DNA of 64,000 bases from PZPK01 sp965230795 (GTDB lineage: Bacteria > Pseudomonadota > Gammaproteobacteria > Pseudomonadales > Oleiphilaceae), in assembly GCA_965230795.1 (NCBI GenBank), contig OZ246020.1, positions 3,844,001 through 3,908,000 on the forward strand, given 5' to 3'. The position numbers and the translations under genes are program-made. This document shows positions 9,273-17,012 of this stretch, one piece after another (the stretch's first letter is position 1; every line of letters begins with the position of its first letter). Below the pieces are notes generated by a model. The model did not search any database. It saw only the letters and a program-made list of their open reading frames with translations, and had not been told where the DNA came from.

Positions 9273-9665
9273 TTAGACGAGAACAGGAGGTGCCCGGGCA
9301 TCAAAGCCCGCGCGAGTGGCTACCTTCGAAAGGGAAACAGAGGATGAACAGGGAGCCTTGCCCAGAGGGAAGGTAAAGACTTGCGCATGCGAGGATAGGG
9401 TCGCGATGCCCCCGAAAGAAAACACACAATGATCACTTGCCTGCGGCAAATGGCCATCATGTCCCTCCTGATCCAGATACACGACACTGCGGCTACCCGC
9501 ATCACCGGTACACAATTCAACCCAGGAACCCTGTCCGGCCATCGTACCCTGGGCAAAACAGGCCTGAACAAACAGGGCAAAGGTCACCACATGCGCCAAG
9601 GAACGCCAGCGGCGCAGAGGCCACCGCGTTGCTTTAGTTTGTCTTCGCATCTCTTGGAGTAACAT
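9273..9665 (-). CDS. DUF2946-type secreted small protein
   Basis: About 130 residues. After a basic N-terminus comes a hydrophobic signal (LAHVVTFALFVQACFAQ). The mature part contains WVELCTGDAG, SDHCVFS and a terminal RAPP, the pattern of DUF2946 proteins, which often sit beside copper and TonB-type uptake genes. Start is uncertain: GTG 9671, ATG 9665 or ATG 9650; I prefer 9665 because the last of four upstream repeats supplies GGGTGA just before it. It lies 270 bp upstream of mbnP in the same direction and may belong to the same copper regulon. Confidence 0.7.
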   Translation of the reverse strand: MLLQEMRRQTKATRWPLRRWRSLAHVVTFALFVQACFAQGTMAGQGSWVELCTGDAGSRSVVYLDQEGHDGHLPQASDHCVFSFGGIATLSSHAQVFTFPLGKAPCSSSVSLSKVATRAGFDARAPPVLV

Positions 9666-9666
9666 A

Positions 9667-9722
9667 GTCACCCGGAAATTGTCACCTGGAAATAGTCACC
9701 CGGAAATGGTCGTCCGGAATCA
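9667..9722. repeat. Four tandem 14-bp repeats upstream of the DUF2946 gene
   Basis: Consecutive units start at 9667, 9681, 9695 and 9709, consensus GTCACCCGGAAATN; the fourth is diverged (GTCGTCCGGAATCA). Read on the minus strand each unit is TTTCC(G/A)GGTGAC, so each carries a Shine-Dalgarno-like GGTGA. The array abuts the start of the DUF2946 gene and may be an iterated operator or a leader/RBS duplication. Confidence 0.9.
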
Positions 9723-9824
9723 AAGACTGAAAATTGAACGGATTGGATAAGACGTCGGCGATCATAATCGTTTTTAGGTAGACGACGCAACGCAGAATAA
9801 CAATACAGCCAGCCCTGTGGTTTA

Positions 9825-10898
9825 ATGCCTGACCCAAATCAATTTCAAGTGAACTTCAACACCCGATACCCCATGCTTCACGACGCGCTCGCCACAACTA
9901 TTCAGCAACACATTGATAACAAAACCAAACCCCTTGGCTCCCTGGGACAACTGGAAACCCTTGCCACACAGATCTGCAAGCTTCAGGGCCGAACCGATCC
10001 AGTATTGAGCAAACCGGCCATTCTGGTATTTGCAGCCGATCATGGTTTAGCCGACAGCGGCGTCAGTGCTTACCCACAATCGGTGACAGCACAGATGGTG
10101 ATGAATTTTGTCAACGGTGGCGCGGCTATCAATGTGTTTGCCCGGCAGAACAAGCTGCAACTCAAGATTGTTGATGCCGGAGTCGCCAGCGACTTTCCCC
10201 AGGACGTGCCCATTGTCCATTGCAAGGTCGCCAAGGGAACCGCAAACATGTTGCACCAGGCGGCTATGTCTGAACAGCAGCGCACTCAGTGCGAGTCCCA
10301 CGCCAGGGCACTGGTTCAGTCAGAGTATGATGCGGGCTGCAATGTCATCGGCTTTGGCGAGATGGGCATTGGCAACACCAGCGCTGCCACATTGATCATG
10401 CACTACTTGCTCGACTGCCCACTCCAAGACTGTGCCGGGCGTGGTACCGGACTGGATGATGCCGGCTTGAGACACAAACTCAAGGTACTCCAGCAGGTGC
10501 GCAAAAAGCACGGCGACCTGCGCGAGGCCAGTGATGTGCTGCAGAGCGTAGGCGGTTTTGAAATCGCGATGATCTGTTACGGAATGATTCAGGCTGCCCA
10601 GCTCGGAATGCTGGTTCTGATAGACGGCTTTATCGCGACAGCTGCCGCCATGCTTGCGGTTCGACTGGAACCTGAAAGCCGAGAGGCCATGGCATTTTGC
10701 CATCAGTCCGGCGAACCCGGACACCAGCGCATGCTGCATAGCCTTGACGCTTCAGCCTTGCTGCAACTGGACATGCGACTCGGCGAAGGCACCGGGTGTG
10801 CTTTGGCTTATCCACTGGTGCAGGCTGCGGTGAACTTCATCAACGAGATGGCCAGCTTCGAAAGCGCGGGAATCGATGGAAAAAGCGATGATCAATAA
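9825..10898 (+). CDS. cobT: Nicotinate-nucleotide--dimethylbenzimidazole phosphoribosyltransferase
   Basis: 357 residues, the usual CobT length. It transfers ribose phosphate from nicotinate mononucleotide to dimethylbenzimidazole, making alpha-ribazole phosphate for the lower ligand of cobalamin. Family hallmarks are NKTKPLGSLG near the N-terminus, FAADHGLADSGVSAYP, GFGEMGIGNT and LGEGTG near the C-terminus, whose Glu is the catalytic base in the family. Its 3' end overlaps cobS, so the two are coupled. No cobU or cobC is present in the window and no cobalamin riboswitch was recognised in the 150 bp upstream. Confidence 0.95.
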   Translation: MPDPNQFQVNFNTRYPMLHDALATTIQQHIDNKTKPLGSLGQLETLATQICKLQGRTDPVLSKPAILVFAADHGLADSGVSAYPQSVTAQMVMNFVNGGAAINVFARQNKLQLKIVDAGVASDFPQDVPIVHCKVAKGTANMLHQAAMSEQQRTQCESHARALVQSEYDAGCNVIGFGEMGIGNTSAATLIMHYLLDCPLQDCAGRGTGLDDAGLRHKLKVLQQVRKKHGDLREASDVLQSVGGFEIAMICYGMIQAAQLGMLVLIDGFIATAAAMLAVRLEPESREAMAFCHQSGEPGHQRMLHSLDASALLQLDMRLGEGTGCALAYPLVQAAVNFINEMASFESAGIDGKSDDQ

Positions 10899-11718
10899 GC
10901 CGGATCGCAAAAAGCTGGCATCCATGCTGCCAGTGTTCTTTGCCGCCTTGATGTTTTACACCCGCATCCCCTGCCCCGAAAACACGCCCCACGACAGAGC
11001 GAGCCTTAACCGCGCCACTCTGTTTTTTCCGATGATCGGCTGGATCATCGGTCTGATTGCGGCGCTTGTGTTTCTGGTGGGCCAGGCATTTGTGTCCACT
11101 TTTTCAGCTTTGCTGCTCTCGACGCTGGCCGGCATTCTGGCAACCGGCGCCTTTCACGAAGATGGTTTTGCCGATGCCTGCGACGGCTTCGGTGGCGGTT
11201 GGGATAAACGCCGCATCCTCGACATCATGAAAGACAGTCGTATCGGCGTCTATGGCGCGCTTGGTTTAGCGGGCATCCTGACGCTTAAGCTCAGTTTGCT
11301 TCACGACTGGTTCTCGTCTGTGCCTGCCTCGGGTTTTATACTCACCTGCCTGTTTTTCGTGAACGCCCACACCCTCAGCAGATTGATGGCAACCGCCTGT
11401 GTTTATTTCGGCCACTATGCCCGGGAAAACGACAAGGTCGGTGCCAAGGCCAAACCCCTGGCGACAAGTCTCAGCAAGACGGATTTTCAGATCGCCTGCG
11501 GCCTGGCGGCAATGCCGTTGTTGCTCTGGTTTTTATGTGGCGGAACCTGGTCTATATTGCTTTCAGTCTTGGTCATGGCAGTTGTGACCTGGCGCATGCT
11601 GAACTACTTTGACAAGTGGATTGGCGGTTACACCGGTGATTGTCTGGGCGCTGTGCAACAGTTGACCGAAGTCTGTTTCTACCTCGTCAGTGTGTTTGTT
11701 TTTGCTTTATTACACTGA
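10888..11718 (+). CDS. cobS: Adenosylcobinamide-GDP ribazoletransferase (cobalamin synthase)
   Basis: About 276 residues; ATG at 10888 chosen (10876 gives four more codons), overlapping the end of cobT. It joins adenosylcobinamide-GDP to alpha-ribazole at the inner membrane, completing the nucleotide loop. Evidence: FYTRIPCP near the N-terminus, TGAFHEDGFADACDGFGGG (the conserved acidic metal-binding motif), several hydrophobic helices, and TGDCLGAVQQLTEV near the end. Together with cobT it provides late steps of cobalamin assembly or salvage. Confidence 0.95.
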   Translation: MINKPDRKKLASMLPVFFAALMFYTRIPCPENTPHDRASLNRATLFFPMIGWIIGLIAALVFLVGQAFVSTFSALLLSTLAGILATGAFHEDGFADACDGFGGGWDKRRILDIMKDSRIGVYGALGLAGILTLKLSLLHDWFSSVPASGFILTCLFFVNAHTLSRLMATACVYFGHYARENDKVGAKAKPLATSLSKTDFQIACGLAAMPLLLWFLCGGTWSILLSVLVMAVVTWRMLNYFDKWIGGYTGDCLGAVQQLTEVCFYLVSVFVFALLH

Positions 11719-11816
11719 GCTAATCCACTGAGCCTGCCTCTACGTAAGCTCATCAGCAGCGTTCACGTTCAGCCGATTAATCTGATACCAAGGACCAATA
11801 CAAGGGGGAACTCGCC

Positions 11817-12833
11817 ATGATTAAAGCCTACGCCGCTGGAGAAGCCGGAGCCAAGCTGACCCGGTTCGAATATGATCCGGGCCCACTGGGCGATGATGAA
11901 GTGGAAATTGATGTACTCTTTTGCGGGATCTGCCACAGTGACCTGAGCATGATCAATAATGAATGGGGCATGAGCGAGTACCCACTCGTACCCGGCCATG
12001 AGGTCGTCGGTGTTATCAATCAGGTTGGAAAATCTGTCTCCCATCTGGCCCCGGGACAGACCGTGGGACTCGGTTGGCATTCCGCTTACTGTCTCCAGTG
12101 TCATCACTGCCATCAGGGAGACCAGAACCTCTGCGCCAGTGCACAAGCGACCATCGCTGGCCATCACGGAGGTTTTGCCGACAAGGTACGCGCGCAGGCA
12201 GCCAGTGTGATTGCCATTCCCGATGGCATTGATCTGGAATCCGCAGGCCCCCTGTTTTGTGGCGGCATCACCGTCTTCAATCCACTGGTTCAGTTCGAGG
12301 TCCAACCCACGGATCGCGTCGCGGTGATTGGCATCGGTGGTCTCGGTCACATGGCGCTGCAGTTTCTCAATGCCTGGGGCTGTGAAGTCACCGCCTTTAC
12401 CTCCTCTGAAGCAAAGCGCGAGGAAGCCCTGCAACTGGGTGCCCACCATACATTGAACTCGCGCGACGCCAGCGAGATCGAGTCCGCCGCGGGACGCTTC
12501 GATCTGATTCTGTCTACCGTCAATGTCAAACTGGACTGGAACCTGTATTTGGGCACGCTTAGTCCTAAAGGACGCCTGCATTTCGTTGGTGCCACACTGG
12601 AGCCATTGGACCTGAATGTATTCAATCTGATTATGGCGCAACGCTCGGTGTCTGGCTCACCGGTTGGCAGTCCGGGCACCATTAAAGCCATGCTGGACTT
12701 CAGCAAGCGCCATCAACTGCAGCCCAAAGTTGAGGTTTTCCCCATGTCTGAAGTGAACCAGGCCATGGAACGTCTGGAAAGTGGCAAGGCCCACTACCGG
12801 GTGGTATTGAAAAATGATTTTTCGAACGATTGA
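11817..12833 (+). CDS. Zinc-dependent alcohol dehydrogenase (YahK/cinnamyl-alcohol type)
   Basis: 338 residues of the medium-chain dehydrogenase family. Catalytic zinc residues are visible in CGICHSDLSM and GHEVVG; the structural zinc cluster is CLQCHHCHQGDQNLC; the Rossmann motif is GIGGLGHMALQ. The gap to the usual CAD/YahK NADP(H)-dependent aldehyde reductase group is small (for example DPLV-like and SPVGSPG features). It probably reduces aldehydes. GGGGGAA lies before the ATG. It ends six bases from the convergently transcribed solute-binding protein gene, with no room for a separate terminator. Confidence 0.9.
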   Translation: MIKAYAAGEAGAKLTRFEYDPGPLGDDEVEIDVLFCGICHSDLSMINNEWGMSEYPLVPGHEVVGVINQVGKSVSHLAPGQTVGLGWHSAYCLQCHHCHQGDQNLCASAQATIAGHHGGFADKVRAQAASVIAIPDGIDLESAGPLFCGGITVFNPLVQFEVQPTDRVAVIGIGGLGHMALQFLNAWGCEVTAFTSSEAKREEALQLGAHHTLNSRDASEIESAAGRFDLILSTVNVKLDWNLYLGTLSPKGRLHFVGATLEPLDLNVFNLIMAQRSVSGSPVGSPGTIKAMLDFSKRHQLQPKVEVFPMSEVNQAMERLESGKAHYRVVLKNDFSND

Positions 12834-12839
12834 TTTCAA

Positions 12840-14345
12840 TTAGTGCAGCGTAAAGGTGAGAAGCGTACTGATGGCTCCTGACAAGACCAGGTAATCGAGT
12901 TTTTCCTGAAACAGGCCGACAATATCAGAGGGTACGTCACGATTGAAACCAATGTATTGGGATGACTCTTCCAGCAGAAACGTTTCTTCGTAATCGTCCA
13001 GATTCTCGCCGGCACGCTGCAAATACCAGCGTCCGGCGACATCACCATAAGCCCACAGATCAACGCGTCCCAACGAAAGCATACTGGCGCAACTTTCAGG
13101 CGTATTCACCCTATGTAACTGGACTCTGGCGATGTCATGGGTCCGCAACACTTGTTCACCGACATCTTCCGCCACCACACATATGCTCCTGTCATCCAAG
13201 GTTTCCGGTGCCCGCCCCGCAAGACCACTGGACTTGGCACCCAGCAATACGACATCAGAACGCATCAACGGCCCTACCCACTGGAAAAGCTGATCGCGTT
13301 CTGGCGTTCGCGTCATGGCAAACACCACCGCATTGCTCAAACGCTGAACCTCACGATAAGCACGCGACCAGGGATAAAAATCATCCGCCTGAACCCGACG
13401 TTCCACCCCCATTGCATCGAACAAGCGGTTCATCACATCAACCACCAGACCGGCCGGCTTGCCCGCCTCATCGAGATAGTTGTAGGGCGCATAGTTCTCC
13501 GTATACAAACGCAAACGGCGAACCTCCATACGCGTCAGATTGTCCTGCAAAATCCTCTGATAGCGGCCACTCCTGCGCAGCGTCCGCATTCCCCGATTGA
13601 AGTCCTGGAGCAAGAGCGCCGCATTCGGGTGACTACGTGACACCACCAGATGCAAAGGGGATTGAAACAAGACCCGCTCGTCGTGCTTGAGCAGATTACG
13701 ACGATTCGGAAAGTGTTTCTGGAGCAGGAAACGACCGCTCAAACGATCCATTGGAAAGATATCAATACGGCCATCAATGAGCCTTTCCATATTTTCCAGA
13801 TCGCTGGCCGCTGCCGACACCTTCAAACGACCATCTCTAAGCAAATGGTCAAATTCATCGCCGTAGGAATAGGAGCGCGTCACCCCTATTCGCCAGGACG
13901 ACAGGTCTTCCAGTCGATCCCAACTAAAACTGAGATCGCGATGATGAAACAGCACATTGGTGGTATTCAATAAGGAATCAGAAAAGTGGAAACGTTCAGC
14001 TCTCTCGCGGTTGAAAAGCCAGCCCACACCAGCATCAATTTCAAGTGACATCAGCTCATTCTCTACCAATGGCCAGGGGATATCGACAAACTCAACCGGG
14101 CGGCCTGAGGTCGCATAGGCTTCTTTGACCAATATCTGCATCAGCCCCGGCTCGACTGACACATCACCCAGATAGGGAGTCCAGTTTTCATAGCCAATAC
14201 GAACAGGAGAATCAGGAGCTTTATCGTCTGCATTGGCTGACGACACCAGAAGCAGAACGCCACAGAAGAATGAGACAGCATTGAAGAGGATTCCGTTCCA
14301 CCCGGAGAACGGGGAACGACAAGAGGAATGATGATTGTGTTTCAC
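12840..14345 (-). CDS. Periplasmic protein with two tandem family-3 solute-binding domains
   Basis: 501 residues. An N-terminal signal peptide ends near SSANADD. Two copies of a bacterial extracellular solute-binding (family 3-like) fold follow: about 45-270 (RIGYENWTPYLGD… ) and about 280-500 (RLYTENYAPYNYLDEAGKPAGLVVDVMNRL). There is no transmembrane segment or output domain and no ABC permease next door, so it may be an orphan binding protein or interact with a chemoreceptor. The tandem arrangement usually appears in BvgS-like sensors; here only the sensing half is present. Confidence 0.75.
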   Translation of the reverse strand: MKHNHHSSCRSPFSGWNGILFNAVSFFCGVLLLVSSANADDKAPDSPVRIGYENWTPYLGDVSVEPGLMQILVKEAYATSGRPVEFVDIPWPLVENELMSLEIDAGVGWLFNRERAERFHFSDSLLNTTNVLFHHRDLSFSWDRLEDLSSWRIGVTRSYSYGDEFDHLLRDGRLKVSAAASDLENMERLIDGRIDIFPMDRLSGRFLLQKHFPNRRNLLKHDERVLFQSPLHLVVSRSHPNAALLLQDFNRGMRTLRRSGRYQRILQDNLTRMEVRRLRLYTENYAPYNYLDEAGKPAGLVVDVMNRLFDAMGVERRVQADDFYPWSRAYREVQRLSNAVVFAMTRTPERDQLFQWVGPLMRSDVVLLGAKSSGLAGRAPETLDDRSICVVAEDVGEQVLRTHDIARVQLHRVNTPESCASMLSLGRVDLWAYGDVAGRWYLQRAGENLDDYEETFLLEESSQYIGFNRDVPSDIVGLFQEKLDYLVLSGAISTLLTFTLH

Positions 14346-14369
14346 ATATTGTCCTGGATCGACCGCACC

Positions 14370-14395
14370 GAGTGTGATCGGGAGAGATCACACTC
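14370..14395. repeat. 10-bp inverted repeat with 6-nt loop
   Basis: GAGTGTGATC (14370-14379) is followed after six bases by GATCACACTC (14386-14395). It lies between two minus-strand genes, 25 bases upstream of the solute-binding protein ATG. No T-run follows on the minus strand, so it may be an operator or a leader hairpin, not a classic terminator. Confidence 0.6.
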
Positions 14396-14442
14396 ATTAA
14401 CTATAGACCCATAATTCGAAATCCTCTCTGAATAGGTGTCAG

Positions 14443-15390
14443 TCAAAACCGGTTGCGGTTGTGGGGACGCTCGAAGTCCAGTTCCGGCCCAAGCGGTACG
14501 ATCTGGGTGGCGTTGATCATGTCATGACTAAAATAGTAGTGGGTTTTAATGTGCTCAAAGTTCACGGTTTTTGCCACACCCGGGACCTGGTAGAGCTCAC
14601 GCACGTAGTTGGACAAATTCGGGTAGTCCTCGATGCGACGCAGGTTGCACTTGAAATGCCCCACATAAACGGCGTCAAAGCGGATCAGGGTGGTAAACAA
14701 ACGCCAATCTGCCTCGGTAAGCACATCACCGACCAGATAGCGCTGCTGCGCAAGGCGCTGTTCCAATTGGTCAAGTGCATCGAACAAACGACTCACATGT
14801 TTTTCGTAAACCTCCTGCCGCGTGGCAAAACCGGCCTTGTAGACGCCATTATTGATGTGGTCATAAACAAATTCGTTGATCTCATCAATTTGCGGCCGCA
14901 GTGCTTCCGGATAGTAGTCGGTATCAACACCGCCAAAGTCATTAAACGCGTCATTTAAAATACGAATAATCTCCGCAGACTCGTTGTTGACGATGCTTTG
15001 ACTTTTTTTGTCCCAAAGCACCGGAACGGTCACACGTCCTGAGTAATCACTCTGGGCATGATTGTACAGTTCGTGCAGATGCTTCAGGTTGGGGACCGGG
15101 CCCGCTTCGTCCAGCTCCCAGCCCTGATTCAGCATCTCCGGCTTTACTACCGTCACGCCAATGACGTCTTCGAGGTTCTTCAAGGCCCGGAATATCAGGG
15201 TGCGATGTGCCCAGGGACAGGCCAGGGACACATACAGGTGATAACGTCCTGCTTCGGCTTCAAATTCACCGGACTCCCCGGCTTTGCTGATTTGCCGGCG
15301 AAACTGGGCATCCTGTCGGACAAACTCGCCACCCGTCGAATCCGTGTCGTACCAGTCCGTATGCCATTCGCCTTTCACCAGTAATCCCAT
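14443..15390 (-). CDS. Glutathionyl-hydroquinone reductase (YqjG/PcpF/ECM4 family)
   Basis: 315 residues from the ATG with AGAGG upstream; a longer frame exists but lacks a ribosome binding site. The active-site motif ACPWAHR contains the catalytic Cys of xi-class glutathione transferases. EINEFVYDHINNGVYKAGFA and LTEADWRLFTTLIRFDAVYVGHFKCN are characteristic family blocks. It reduces glutathionyl-hydroquinones to hydroquinones in the cytoplasm, with glutathione. No aromatic catabolism genes are near; a general redox-protective role is likely. Confidence 0.92.
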   Translation of the reverse strand: MGLLVKGEWHTDWYDTDSTGGEFVRQDAQFRRQISKAGESGEFEAEAGRYHLYVSLACPWAHRTLIFRALKNLEDVIGVTVVKPEMLNQGWELDEAGPVPNLKHLHELYNHAQSDYSGRVTVPVLWDKKSQSIVNNESAEIIRILNDAFNDFGGVDTDYYPEALRPQIDEINEFVYDHINNGVYKAGFATRQEVYEKHVSRLFDALDQLEQRLAQQRYLVGDVLTEADWRLFTTLIRFDAVYVGHFKCNLRRIEDYPNLSNYVRELYQVPGVAKTVNFEHIKTHYYFSHDMINATQIVPLGPELDFERPHNRNRF

Positions 15391-15569
15391 TTCTGCACCT
15401 CTACGTATAGTGAATGAGTGCATACAGTGTAGATGGGTTCCCAGCCTCAACCGACAGGACTTTATCCAACAATTTGTTCAAATTTTTTGAATAAAAATAA
15501 GCTGGCGCACTTTCGAATTCCACCTAATAATTCACTGGTTAGCTTCACTTCAGTATCAGGAGCTGGAAC

Positions 15570-16109
15570 ATGGATGCACCTCACGCCCTCGGGCAGATTG
15601 AAAAACTCATGCAGGAAGACTGCCTCGATCAGTTTGGCAAACTCGGAGAGCCTGCCAAAATGGTCTCTGGGAAGGCACCTCACGACCCCATATGCACCCG
15701 CATTGATGCGCACTGCCCCGATCTTAAACTGGTACTGCTGCTGGAACAGAGCCAGGATTGGCTCAGCAAGACTTGCCCTAAATATGAATCGGATAATGCC
15801 ATTGTGCAACGGGAAGTGCTTGAAGACTGGCAGAAGGAATTCGCCAATCGTTTACTGGGACGCCTGAAAACCCGCGTCAACACGACAAAAGGCCCTTTAC
15901 AGTTAGGGCTTCCCGCCGGGTTGGATGCCAGGCATGTAGGTGTTTCCGTGGAATCTTCTCCCTGCGTGATCAGCCAGGGCTACCAGCACGCAGGCGAATT
16001 CAACACCTTTCATCTGCTGATAGAGAGCGATATGGAGAGCTTGCAGTTGGAGGAAAATCCTTCGTCAGATACCGATGTGGTAGATGATGGGGAATTGGAG
16101 TTATTTTAG
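15570..16109 (+). CDS. CheX/CheC-like small protein (tentative)
   Basis: 179 residues, ATG with CAGGAG upstream. No confident family assignment. The segment from about 88 to 125, LEDWQKEFANRLLGRLKTRV followed by a Gly and then LGLPAGL, has the spacing of the E--N motif and following strand of CheX/CheC phosphatases (Glu, then Asn about three residues on, then G-x-x-K). The acidic tail (DDGELELF) is unlike catalytic cores. If right, it would dephosphorylate response regulators; three chemoreceptors occur elsewhere in this window. It stands alone, divergent from the glutathione transferase-like gene. Confidence 0.55.
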   Translation: MDAPHALGQIEKLMQEDCLDQFGKLGEPAKMVSGKAPHDPICTRIDAHCPDLKLVLLLEQSQDWLSKTCPKYESDNAIVQREVLEDWQKEFANRLLGRLKTRVNTTKGPLQLGLPAGLDARHVGVSVESSPCVISQGYQHAGEFNTFHLLIESDMESLQLEENPSSDTDVVDDGELELF

Positions 16110-16143
16110 TAAACCACCAGCGAACGACATAAATTACCGCCCT

Positions 16144-16313
16144 AAAAAGCCCGCGAACGAGGCTGTGTAAAAACCTTACGAGATCAGCTTAGACAAGGCA
16201 AAAATTCATGAAAAAGCGCAGTGTATAGGTGACACATGAGCATTTTGAGTGAATTTTTAACGCGGTATAAGCAATCGCAGTAGTTTTTACACAGCCTCGT
16301 TCGCGGGCTTTTT
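16144..16313. mobile_element. 170-bp palindromic MITE-like element inside a terminator
   Basis: Perfect 31-bp inverted repeats (16144-16174 and 16283-16313) enclose 108 bp. The outer 17-18 bases of each arm (AAAAAGCCCGCGAACGA and its complement) look like a rho-independent terminator stem with T-tail. The inner bases (GGCTGTGTAAAAAC, mirrored at 16283-16296) look like transposon terminal repeats. The interior holds a second short pairing (AAAAATTCA / TGAATTTTT). It has no coding capacity. The simplest reading is a non-autonomous element that inserted in the loop of a terminator. Confidence 0.7.
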
Positions 16314-16331
16314 TACGATCCGATAACCAAT

Positions 16332-16952
16332 CTAGATCAGACCATTTGCCTTTTGAAAGGCTTCGATCAGCGCCACAGGCTTTTCTTTCTTGTTGCTGCT
16401 GTTACGAACATAGATTACCGTCTCGCCTTTTGGGCCACCGCCAATTTGCGTGAAACGCAGAGGCGCTTCGCCCAACTTGCGTACCGTTTTCATATCTTCG
16501 TAGCTGTCAAAAACGTAGATACGACCCTCTGCGCGCATCTCCCCATAAAATGGTTCAGCGGCGTTCACAGCACCTTCGTACAAATCAATGCTGGGGATAC
16601 CTTCACGTTTCTTCTTGTCTTCTCCAGTCAGCGCAAACTTAAGAGTTTCGCCATTTGGACCTGCGGCTATGCGCGCAACCATGTAAGCCGTGTGACCGGT
16701 TTTAACGAAATCTTTGTAGAGTTCACGATCATAGAACATGTAGATACGTCCATCGTGATGTACTTCGTAAAGGGCAGCAACACTGTTGGTTTGCATTTCC
16801 GCCTTCGCAGATTGCTCTTCAACCATGGGTTCGCCGGATTTTGATGCACATGCGGCTACACCCATCGCAATAGTGGTGGTCAGCGCAGCAACTTTGAGGG
16901 TTTTAAGAAAGGAATTATTGTCGTTAATAAAAGGAATCGTTTTCGTCATCAT
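16332..16952 (-). CDS. Lipoprotein with two repeated beta-rich modules
   Basis: 206 residues from the ATGATG preceded by GGAAG. The signal ends in a lipobox GVAAC. Two copies of a roughly 60-residue module follow: one starts GRIYMFYDRELYKDF and ends GPNGETLKF; the other starts GRIYVFDSYEDMKTV and ends GPKGETVIYV. No known family was recognised. The internal duplication and lipid anchor suggest a periplasmic-facing structural or binding protein. It is transcribed toward the MITE-like palindrome, whose outer stem would terminate it. Confidence 0.75.
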   Translation of the reverse strand: MMTKTIPFINDNNSFLKTLKVAALTTTIAMGVAACASKSGEPMVEEQSAKAEMQTNSVAALYEVHHDGRIYMFYDRELYKDFVKTGHTAYMVARIAAGPNGETLKFALTGEDKKKREGIPSIDLYEGAVNAAEPFYGEMRAEGRIYVFDSYEDMKTVRKLGEAPLRFTQIGGGPKGETVIYVRNSSNKKEKPVALIEAFQKANGLI

Positions 16953-17012
16953 GGTCTTCCGTCTGTTGAGTGAAACCACTCCCCAGATTAGGTTCACAAG
17001 ATGACATAAATA

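Noticed and set aside
9667..9722. CRISPR-like array
   Set aside because: Units are 14 bp, directly adjacent with no spacers; it is a tandem repeat.
9723..9824. Cobalamin riboswitch before cobT
   Set aside because: The space is too short and no B12-box (GCCACTG-like) sequence was seen.
14370..14395. TGTGATC...GATCACA as a CRP site
   Set aside because: The half-sites TGTGA and TCACA are 10 bases apart, not 6, so this is a hairpin/palindrome of another type.
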